Source of the DNA: UPXZ01 sp049840795
GTDB lineage: Bacteria > Bacteroidota > Bacteroidia > Bacteroidales > Paludibacteraceae
Reading direction: 5' to 3'
Assembly: GCA_049840795.1 (NCBI GenBank)
Contig: JASGJK010000030.1
Location: forward strand, 65,989 to 129,988
Length of the DNA: 64,000 bases
A program made the position numbers and the translations under genes. This document shows, in pieces, positions 55,701 through 64,000 of this stretch; the stretch's first letter is position 1; every line of letters starts with the position of its first letter. The notes under the pieces were generated by a model that was given only the letters and a program-made list of their open reading frames with translations, was not told where the DNA came from and did not search any database.

Positions 55701-56822
55701 ATCTTCAGTGGCAATCCATAAATTGCCATCAGTTCCTTTGGCTATCGTGCTAATTGCTTTCCCGTGAAGAAACCCAGCCCTGTCGTCCGGTAATATCGCG
55801 TTGAAACCGATGGTACGTGTATTGGCGACATTCACTCCGCCAAAATAAGTTGCAGCGAAGAAGAAATTTTGTTTGTTGCGAAAAACTTTATAAATGGCAT
55901 TGTCATTAATCGATTTTTCTTTATCGTCAAAAGACTGAGTGTAATGCTCGTAATTATTTGTCAGTATGTTGATAACGTATATTCCATTTTCAGTTCCTAC
56001 CCAATAATCTCCCGGCATTTCTCCGTTTTCCATTGTTCTCACATAATACATTCTCAACTTTCGGCAAAGTGGTAATTGCTCGAATTGTTTGGAATATTTA
56101 TTAAATTTGAAAAGTCCGTTGTCAAAGGTACCAACCCATAAATTTCCTTGTTTATCTGTACCGATATATGAAATTGCCGAGCCGAATAACTGGTTTGAAA
56201 CCGAATATTTTGCAATCAATTTTCTCTTTTTGTCGAATCTGTAAATTGTATATCTCGTAAATATCCAATACGTATTTTCTGCGTCAACAGCTATGCCGTA
56301 TATTTTATACTTAACGTCAAACTTTTCAAGTTTTTCCGTTTTATAATTGTATATAAAAGCTCCTTTATTTTCGGTAGAAATTAACAATTCGGTTCCAACA
56401 CCTTGCCTCATTGAAATAAAATTGCCAAAAGATTGATCTTCGTAAAGGATTCGTTTGAAATTGTCTTTTGATGGAGTATAAGCAGCGAGTCCGTCTGAAG
56501 TTCCTACAAAAAGAATACTATCTGAGGTATAAACAAGGCAACTCGCCGTATACGAAGGTAATGAAGATAAATTTTGTTCAGAATAATGATATTGTTTAAT
56601 ATTTTGTCCATCGTACCGATTTAAACCGTTTGGGGTGGCAAACCACATAAATCCCTTTGCATCTTGGCAAATGTCAAATACGGTATTATGAGTCAGACCA
56701 TTTTCATTAGTAATATTCGTAAATATTAATCTTGATTGTCTCGCTGATACAGTGCTACTATACGTAAATATCAGGAATAAAAATATCACTTTTATTCCTG
56801 ATAGTTTTTGAACATTAATCAT
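52763..56822 (-). CDS. Hybrid two-component system regulator, frameshifted in the H box
   Basis: About 1352 residues. The periplasmic part has a signal peptide, a two-bladed reg_prop beta-propeller set (about 30-690; GLTHNTVFDICQDAKGFMWFATPNGLNRYDG) and a Y_Y_Y domain (about 715-780). After a transmembrane helix (FAFFLYFILAVAVGYFILQFY) come HisKA, HATPase (DSGNGLSEKQKGKIFEAFY, GIGLALTASLVKLL), a receiver domain (ILITDIMMPVMSG with the Asp) and a C-terminal AraC HTH. The frame breaks at the phosphorylated His: NFFTYIT, one extra C at about 54308, then HEFKTPLSII. It senses a glycan fragment and probably drives the divergent GH43-SusCD operon. Confidence 0.88.
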
Positions 56823-57214
56823 AATTTGATATTATCGTTAAATTAAAGAGAATTTCAACGTTATGTACAAAAATACTCTATTCTTACTTACAAGTCAATA
56901 TCTCACTTAAAGAAATAAATTTATTTTTTTGTGTTTTTTAGGTTTATCCTTGTAGTTATGTGTAAGTTTCTTTCGGTAAGAGTGTTTTGGTATTAAAATG
57001 GACAATTGTGCAAGAAATATAGATTTTTGTACAATCGTTATAGCTCCCCGTTAAATTAAATTTGCATCAACAATCTATGTAAAGCTATCATACAGAAAAT
57101 ATTTATTCAATTGGATAGATTTTGAAAATGCAACATACTGGATATATTGAATGTGTTATAGATTTTGCAATTGTGGTATATATTCTCAAACCAAGCTAAT
57201 ACCTATTTAAAGTT
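56823..57214. promoter_or_regulatory. Divergent control region between HTCS and GH43-SusCD operon
   Basis: 392 bases without a gene between divergent transcripts. It contains the HTCS -7 box and a plus-strand TAAATTTG at 57057-57064 that may start the GH43-SusC-SusD operon. The HTCS binding site is expected here; no clear direct repeat stands out to me. Confidence 0.45.
56868..56875 (-). promoter_or_regulatory. HTCS gene promoter -7 box
   Basis: Minus-strand TATTTTTG fits TANNTTTG, about 46 bases upstream of the start. Confidence 0.5.
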
Positions 57215-58727
57215 ATGCATAAAATCAAATTTATATGGAGTGCATTTTTTCTAAATATTGTTAACAACATGCTCCTCAAATAATGATGAAAGTAAAAAAA
57301 ATGATAATAATAAGGATTCTTTGACTATTAGCTTGGAAAATAACTGGGGAGCTGCTGGAGAAAAATTAACGATTCTGATACCTACATTGAAAACATCGGA
57401 TTCAATTAATACACAAGTTTTTTTTGGGAATGCAAAAGCAAGTATACTTTCGGTCAACCCTCCCCATTTAAATGTGATGGTACCTGAATCATCTATTTCC
57501 AAAGTAAATGTTACAGTGAAAATTCTTGATATGATTTCAAACTCTGTAGCTTTTAATTATATTACAAAATATCCCAAAATAAATACTATAACATTGCGCC
57601 ATAGAGCAATACCTGGAGATACACTCGTGATAAGCGGTGAGAATTTCTATGCTATTGGTAATAAGGTTCTTTTTAGCGGCAATACTGTAAATGTAACTTC
57701 TGAAAATTCTAAAGAAATTAAATTGATAATTCCTCAAAATGTAAGTAATGTTGAAAATATAGTTGTATACTGCGGTTCCCTATCTTCCAATACCGTATCA
57801 TTTAACTTCTCCGTTTATTCCAATCCTATATACAATCATATCGCAGACCCGACGGTTATTAAAGCGAATGACGGCTATTTTTATGCGTATGCAACTGAAA
57901 ATGCGGGCCTTGTACCTATTATAAAGTCCAAGGACCTTGTATCTTGGAGTGCCTGTGGAAGCGTGTTTAACACAGGGACATATCCTACATTTAATACGGG
58001 AAATGTATGGGCTCCCGATATTAATTATTTTAATGGGAAATATGTACTATATTTTTCAATGTCCACCTGGGGTGGAACGTGGGCTGCAGGTATAGGTGTT
58101 TCTACAGCAGATAAACCAGAAGGTCCGTTTTCAATAGGCAAAAAAATGTTTATCAGTAGCGAAATTAACGTTGAGAATTCTATCGACCCATGTTTTGTTG
58201 AAGCTAATGGTAAAAAATACTTATTCTGGGGCAGTTTTAAGGGCATTTATACTGTTGAACTTGAGGATGACGGATTATCCGTAAAATCAGGAGCAGAAAA
58301 AATATTGATAGCAGGTACTGCTTTCGAAGGAACATATATCTATCGGCGGGGAGATTATTACTATCTTTTTGCTTCAATCGGTTCGTGTTGCAACGGTTTG
58401 AGCAGTACCTATAAGACTGTTGTGGGAAGGTCTAAAAATCTATTCGGTCCTTATCTCAATAAAAAAGGAAATAGTATGAACAACAACGCTTATGAAATAG
58501 TGATTAAAGGCAATGATAATTTTGTGGGTACCGGCCATAATTCAGAAATACTGACTGACGATGACGGGAACGATTGGATACTATTTCATGCTTACGATGC
58601 AAAATATCCGGATGAGGGACGTAAATTAATGCTTGAAAAAATTACGTGGACTGACGATGGTTGGCCTACCGTTAACGACGGAAAAAACGTACCTCGGGTA
58701 AGTGCAACAAAACCATACTTTCAATAA
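57215..58727 (+). CDS. GH43-family glycoside hydrolase lipoprotein, frameshifted in the signal
   Basis: About 504 residues. The ATG at 57215 opens a lipoprotein signal (MHKIKFIWSAFFL), but the lipobox LLTTCSSNN lies in another frame from about 57258; a small indel near 57255 separates them. Two IPT/TIG-like beta domains lie at about 30-190 (ITLRHRAIPGDTLVISGENFYAIGNKVLFSG). The five-bladed GH43 domain follows (YNHIADPTVIKANDGYFYAYATE with the base Asp; FEGTYIYRRGDYYYLFAS with the acid Glu; GTGHNSEILTDDDGNDWILFHAYD). GH43 enzymes act on arabinan, xylan or galactan. The break may be a sequencing error. Confidence 0.85.
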
Positions 58728-58750
58728 AAATAAAAACTAATATATAATCC

Positions 58751-61700
58751 ATGAAAAAGACAAAAAATCATTTAATTTTTAGTACCGCAGCATTACCTTT
58801 AAAAAGACTGTTAATGTTTATGGTACTGATAATTGTAGTTTTATGCTCCACATCAATTTCTGCTCAAAAAACAGAGCCTGTTTTTGATGTAAAAGGAAAA
58901 GTCATTGATTCAAACGGAGAACCTTTAATCGGAGTTACCATAACGTTAAAAGATACGGTGAGTACAAGGGGGGCTTTGACTGATGGGAATGGTAATTTCT
59001 TGATTACAAAAGTACCAAAAGGTAGTATGCTTACATTTACTTATATTGGTTATGTAAAAACTGAGAAAAAGTATGAAGGGCAGGATGAACTTGTAGCCAT
59101 TTTGCTCGAAGATGTAAAATCGCTCAATGAAGTTGAAATCGTTGCATTTGGTACTCAAAAAAAAGGGAGTGTTGTCGGCGCTATAACAACAATAGCACCA
59201 GCTGAACTTAAAGTAGCAAGCAGTAACCTTACAAGCTCGTTTGCAGGACGCATGGCCGGTATAATTTCTTATCAACAAAGCGGAGAACCCGGAGCCGACA
59301 ATGCAGCCTTCTTTATTCGGGGTGTAACCACATTTGGTTACAATAAAAACCCTTTGATATTAATAGATAACGTAGAATTGGGAACAACGGATTTGGCAAG
59401 GTTAAGTCCTGACGATATTGAAAGTTTTTCGATAATGAAAGATGCTACGGCTACGGCGCTTTATGGAGCTAGAGGGGCCAACGGCGTAATTTACGTAAAA
59501 ACAAAAGAGGGGCGTAAAGGTAAGGCAAAATTAAACATAAGAGTCGAAAACTCATTTTCTGATGCAACCCAAGAGCTTCAAATGGCAGATGCTGTTACCT
59601 ACATGAAATTATATAACGAAGCCGTTTTAACTAGAGATCCCTCGAAAGGACTTTATTTCTCTCAAGATAAAATAGATAGAACAGTGGCAGGTTCCGGCTC
59701 TTTGATTTATCCAGCAACGGACTGGAAACAAGAACTCTTAAAGAACTACACAACAAATCAGCGGGCCAATCTAAATATCAGCGGAGGAGGCGATGTCGCA
59801 AGATACTATGTTGCGGCATCTTTAACCCAGGACAATGGAATATTAAAGCAAGACCAAGTAAATAACTTCAACACAAACATTAAACTGAAGAAATACTCCT
59901 TACGGTCCAATATAAACATCGACGTAACTAAGTCCACAGAGTTAATAGTGCGTTTAAGCGGCGCTTTTGACGAATATACCGGACCTGTAACTTCAGGAAC
60001 ATCACTATATAATATGGTGATGCAAAGCAGTCCTGTCTTGTTTCCTGCAAAATATCCTGTCGATCAGGAACATAAATATGTAGGTCATATATTATTCGGC
60101 AATGCCGAAGATGGGAAATACCTTAATCCGTATGCTGAAATGGTACGCGGATACAAGGAATATGAGCGCTCAAATATGGAGGCACAGATGGAGTTGAAAC
60201 AGAACCTTGATTTTGTCACAAAGGGATTGTCTTTGAGAGGCTTAATGAACGTATCGCGTATTTCGTATTACGATCAGTCGCGTATGTATAATCCTTATTA
60301 CTACGGCCTGTCAAGTTATGATTATTATACCGGTGAATATCATATTGCTGCTTTGAACGAAAACAGCACAGATGCCTATAAGGGTACTGAATATCTAACC
60401 GATCCATCTACAACAAGAACACTTGCAACAAGTAGTTACATTGAAGGCGCAGTTGATTACAATAAGGATTTTGGTAAAAGTGGCGTAAGTGGTTTACTCG
60501 TGTTGCAAATGAATAGTAGAAGATACCCAAATGCCAACGATTTACAAGCTTCGCTTCCTTATAAAAATATGGGATTGTCCGGAAGATTAACTTATTCGTA
60601 CGATGACAAGTATTTTAGTGAGTTTAACTTCGGATATAATGGTTCAGAACGTTTTTCGGAAGATAAACGTTGGGGCTTTTTCCCCTCTTTAGGCATTGGG
60701 TGGCTTATATCTAAAGAAAAATTCTTTGAACCGCTACAAGAATCTGTGTCTAAGCTAAAACTAAGGTTCTCTTATGGTTTAGTAGGGAATGATAATATAG
60801 GCTCAGAACGTTTCTACTATTTATCCCAAGTTTCTATGGATTCTCCGTATAAATCGGCCGGTTTCGGATATGAACAGGGAGGTTATTCGCAGGATGGAGT
60901 CTCAATTACAAGATATTCAAATCCGTCAATAACGTGGGAAAAGGCAAAAAAAACAAATTACGCCTTAGAATTAGGACTCTGGAAAAATGAGTTGGAACTT
61001 ATATTGGAATATTATACCGAAAATAGAACAAATATACTCCAACAAAGAACTAATATCTCGTCTACTGTCGGTTTGTCGAGTTCTCCGTACGCTAATATAG
61101 GAGAAGCAGAAGGTAAGGGTATAGATATTTCGTTAAATTACAATAAAGTCTTAAATAAAAAAATGTGGATTCAGGGTCGATTTAATTTTACTTATGCCAA
61201 AAGTAAATTTACAAGATACGAAGAATTAACTTGGATTAACGAAACTTGGAAAAGCAGAATAGGCTATCCTACAACACAACAATGGGGTTATATTGCCGAA
61301 GGACTATTTATAGACGATGCTGAAGTTGCTAATTCGCCAAAGCAGTTTGGAAATTATGGAGCAGGTGACATTAAATACAGAGATCTCAATAATGACGGTG
61401 TTATTACCGAAGCAGATATGGCGCCTATCGGGTATCCGACTACTCCCGAAATAACATACGGCTTTGGATCCAGTTTAGGGATTTCAAAATGGGATATTTC
61501 ATTCTTTTTTCAAGGTTCGGCACGCTCTTCTTTTTGGTTAGATTACAGCAGTATGTCTCCTTTTTTCCAGTCATCAGGTTCAAATGGTGCCGGTGGGGAT
61601 TACGGTAATAACAGGATGACTACAATAAATAATCTAGCTCAAATGATTGCAAATAGTTACTGGTCTGAAGATAATAGAGACGCATCAGCTGTATGGCCGA

Positions 61701-61975
61701 GACTATCAACCACATCAATTTCAAATAATAATAAGACCAATACGTGGTTTATGCGAAATGGTAGTTTTTTACGATTAAAGCAAGTAGAGATTGGTTATAA
61801 TTTTTCTAAATCAATAATTAAGAAAGCCAAAATTGAGACCCTGAGGCTTTATCTGTCAGGAACCAATCTTTTATCTTTTTCGGCATTTAAAGATTGGGAT
61901 GTAGAAATGGCAGGAAACGGATTAGGTTATCCTTTACAGCGTGTGTTTAATATAGGACTAAATATAACTTTTTAA
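58751..61975 (+). CDS. susC: SusC/RagA-family TonB-linked outer-membrane transporter
   Basis: 1074 residues. The signal peptide is followed by a carboxypeptidase-regulatory-like domain (VFDVKGKVIDSNGEPLIGVTITLKD, about 45-125) and a plug (about 130-250: KKGSVVGAITTI, RGANGVIYVKTKEG). The large beta-barrel ends RVFNIGLNITF. It imports a glycan oligomer with the SusD-like lipoprotein next to it. It is 23 bases after the GH43 gene, so all belong to one operon. Intact. Confidence 0.95.
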   Translation: MKKTKNHLIFSTAALPLKRLLMFMVLIIVVLCSTSISAQKTEPVFDVKGKVIDSNGEPLIGVTITLKDTVSTRGALTDGNGNFLITKVPKGSMLTFTYIGYVKTEKKYEGQDELVAILLEDVKSLNEVEIVAFGTQKKGSVVGAITTIAPAELKVASSNLTSSFAGRMAGIISYQQSGEPGADNAAFFIRGVTTFGYNKNPLILIDNVELGTTDLARLSPDDIESFSIMKDATATALYGARGANGVIYVKTKEGRKGKAKLNIRVENSFSDATQELQMADAVTYMKLYNEAVLTRDPSKGLYFSQDKIDRTVAGSGSLIYPATDWKQELLKNYTTNQRANLNISGGGDVARYYVAASLTQDNGILKQDQVNNFNTNIKLKKYSLRSNINIDVTKSTELIVRLSGAFDEYTGPVTSGTSLYNMVMQSSPVLFPAKYPVDQEHKYVGHILFGNAEDGKYLNPYAEMVRGYKEYERSNMEAQMELKQNLDFVTKGLSLRGLMNVSRISYYDQSRMYNPYYYGLSSYDYYTGEYHIAALNENSTDAYKGTEYLTDPSTTRTLATSSYIEGAVDYNKDFGKSGVSGLLVLQMNSRRYPNANDLQASLPYKNMGLSGRLTYSYDDKYFSEFNFGYNGSERFSEDKRWGFFPSLGIGWLISKEKFFEPLQESVSKLKLRFSYGLVGNDNIGSERFYYLSQVSMDSPYKSAGFGYEQGGYSQDGVSITRYSNPSITWEKAKKTNYALELGLWKNELELILEYYTENRTNILQQRTNISSTVGLSSSPYANIGEAEGKGIDISLNYNKVLNKKMWIQGRFNFTYAKSKFTRYEELTWINETWKSRIGYPTTQQWGYIAEGLFIDDAEVANSPKQFGNYGAGDIKYRDLNNDGVITEADMAPIGYPTTPEITYGFGSSLGISKWDISFFFQGSARSSFWLDYSSMSPFFQSSGSNGAGGDYGNNRMTTINNLAQMIANSYWSEDNRDASAVWPRLSTTSISNNNKTNTWFMRNGSFLRLKQVEIGYNFSKSIIKKAKIETLRLYLSGTNLLSFSAFKDWDVEMAGNGLGYPLQRVFNIGLNITF

Positions 61976-61987
61976 TTATTAAAGATT

Positions 61988-63969
61988 ATGAAAAGCATTA
62001 AAAATATAATTTTATGTATATCGGCAGTTATCCTTGCGGCTTGCAATGATTATATAGATGTGGTACCCGATAATATTGCAACAATTGACAACGCTTTTAC
62101 GATGAGAAGCCAGGCTGAAAAGTTTCTTTTTACCTGTTATTCATATTTACCCGTCATGGTAGCATACTGTATAATCCGGCTTTTTTCGGAGGAGATGAGT
62201 TGGTTGCTTCAACTAACTTCGAAAGCGGTCTTTATCCATATAATCTCCCGAGGGGAAGACAAGGCATATCAACTACTTACATGAACTATTGGGACGGCTA
62301 CAATGGCGGACAGTTGCAACGCTCAGGAGATAGCAATGACCCTGTAAACGGAAAGGGAATCTATGTTGCCATAAGAGATTGTAATATCTTTTTTGAAAAT
62401 ATAGATAAAGTGGCCGATATGAATCAGACGGAAAGAGAAAGATGGAAAGCCGAAGTTCGTTTTTTACGCGCTTATTATCATTTCTGGTTAGTAAGGCAGT
62501 ACGGACCTATTGTTATTTCAAGTAAAACGATTCCGGTGGATGCTACTTCCGAAGAAACAAAACCTTATAGGAATACATTAGACGAATGTTTTGACTTTAT
62601 TTCTTCCGAATTGGACAGTGTCATAAACAACCCGTTTCTCCCTGATAAAATAGATAATGAGGCGCAAGAATTGGGACGGATAACGAGAACTATTGCATAT
62701 GCTGAAAAAGCTGAAGTAGCAATAACAAGGGCTAGCCCGTTATTTAATGGCAATAACTACTATTTAGGGCTAAAAGATAAAAGAGGGATAGAAATTTTTA
62801 ATCCGGTGAAAACCGAAGAACAAAAATTAGAAAGATGGCGCGAAGCTGCCAATGCTTGTAAAGCGGCTATTGATTTTGCGGAGAGCATCGGACATAGATT
62901 ATACTATTATACTTCGTTGGAATATCCTGCTATTAGCCAGTCTACGAGAACTCAATTAAACATCCGTATGGCTATGACTGACAAGTGGAATTCGGAGGTT
63001 ATATGGGGTGATGCTAATTGTTGGATAGGTCATACAGGGAATAGAGACTTAGCTCTTCAAGCTATGCCTCGTGATTTGGATCCTAATAAAATCACCAATA
63101 CACAAGTCCGAAACAACTTAGCTGTACCTATAAAAATAGCCGAACAGTTTTACACCAAAAACGGAGTACCTATTGACGAAGATAAAGAGTGGGGATTTGA
63201 TAAACGATTTGATCTAAGAACAGCGTCAACAGACGACAGACTACTGTTAAAAGAAGGATATACTACCGCAGGATTAAATTTTAATCGAGAAATGAGATAT
63301 TATGCTTCTTTGGGATTTGATGGCGGTATATGGTTTGGACAGGGAAAAACGGATGATACCAATTGTTATGATTTGGAAGCAAAATACGGACAGAATTGCG
63401 GAAATATCATCTATCACTCTTGGAATATGACAGGAATCTGGCCGAAGAAATTAGTCCATTTCAAAACCGTTATTGGCACGGGCTCCGGTTATACCTCCGT
63501 CGATTACCCCTTCCCTATTATAAGGCTTAATAGTTTATACTTATGGTATCCCGAGGCATTAAATGAAGCTGGCGAAGCAGATATTGATAAAATATTTCAA
63601 TATGTAGATTATGTAAGAGCACGTGCCGGATTAAAAGGCGTAAAAGAGTCATGGACAAATTATTCCACACATCCCGATAAAATAAACACATTAGATGGAC
63701 GAAGAAAAATAATCCAACAAGAACGTTTAATTGAATTTGCTTTTGAAGGCCAGCGTTATTGGGACCTCAGGCGGTGGATGCGCGCGCATTCCGAAATTCC
63801 AAAGCCTATAACTGGATGGAACATACAAATGCGTGAAGCCGTAGATTATTATAATGTGACTCCTATATATACGCCTGTGTTTAAAATAAGTGATTATTTT
63901 ACTCCTATTGGAGAATCTGAATTAAGAAGAAATCCGAATTTAGTACAAAATTATGGTTGGAATCAATAA
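61988..63969 (+). CDS. susD: RagB/SusD-family nutrient-binding lipoprotein, frameshifted
   Basis: About 660 residues. A lipoprotein signal (NIILCISAVILAACNDYIDVVP) and the first 54 residues lie in one frame; from about 62152 the rest lies in another. A single missing C (TTACCC instead of TTACCCC) explains the break: LP, then RHGSILYNPAFFGGDELVAST. The SusD body is normal: RWKAEVRFLRAYYHFWLVRQYG (TPR-like), ARAGLKGVKES, RRKIIQQERLIEFAFEGQRYWDLRRW and the C-terminus FTPIGESELRRNPNLVQNYGWNQ. It holds glycans on the cell surface for the SusC partner. Confidence 0.9.
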
Positions 63970-63981
63970 AAAAGACTCAAA

Positions 63982-64000
63982 ATGAAAAAGAAAATTTATA
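63982..64000 (+). CDS. Start of next gene, cut by window end
   Basis: The frame begins MKKKIY 12 bases after the susD stop and is cut by the window edge. By position it is probably another gene of the same glycan operon, likely an exported protein. Confidence 0.45.

Overview
The window looks like the chromosome of a member of the Bacteroidales carrying a decayed conjugative element. The grounds are SusC/SusD genes, a hybrid two-component regulator, TANNTTTG-type promoter boxes, almost no Shine-Dalgarno sites, RteC, and a CTnDOT-style tra operon. The family (for example Dysgonomonadaceae or Paludibacteraceae) cannot be fixed from sequence alone.

Layout. 1-2.8 kb: a broken defence patch, with an AbiE-type toxin-antitoxin pair, a truncated GHKL ATPase, and two restriction-modification specificity ends facing each other across a 31-bp inverted repeat. 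3-8.6 kb: RteC, a TonB-dependent receptor, an SDR-like protein that has lost its catalytic residues, a divergent LuxR-type regulator and an integrase stub. 8.9-15.6 kb: the recombination and maintenance end of the conjugative element (two tandem tyrosine recombinases, two HTH proteins, small genes, a frameshifted ParB). 15.8-17.1 kb: three decayed genes (SDR, SnoaL-like, AraC). 17.3-22.3 kb: an integron-like gene-cassette array on the minus strand. Its attC-like hairpin sites obey the cassette-boundary rule, and its genes are mostly unrecognised plus one FRG-domain protein. 22.9-37.5 kb: the tra operon on the minus strand (traA, B, C/D, E, F, G, DUF3876, I, J, K, L, M, N, O, Q, M23 peptidase). 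traE is interrupted by a group II intron. Beyond traA the usual mob genes are absent. In their place are an IS1595-type element, an oriT-like remnant and an IS3 element.

From 40.7 kb on the content looks chromosomal: a BACON/sorting-domain remnant, pnp, a cold-shock gene, an RRM RNA-binding gene, an ECF sigma factor with a membrane partner, repeats and an RHS remnant. A polysaccharide utilisation locus follows (secreted GH128-like protein, thioesterase, HTCS regulator, GH43, SusC, SusD). The HTCS would sense a glycan breakdown product in the periplasm and switch on the divergent GH43-SusC-SusD operon.

Many otherwise normal genes, including chromosomal ones, carry exactly one single-base indel, often in a short homopolymer. 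This may reflect sequencing or assembly error, so each such gene is given as one locus with its break marked. No rRNA, tRNA or CRISPR array was seen.
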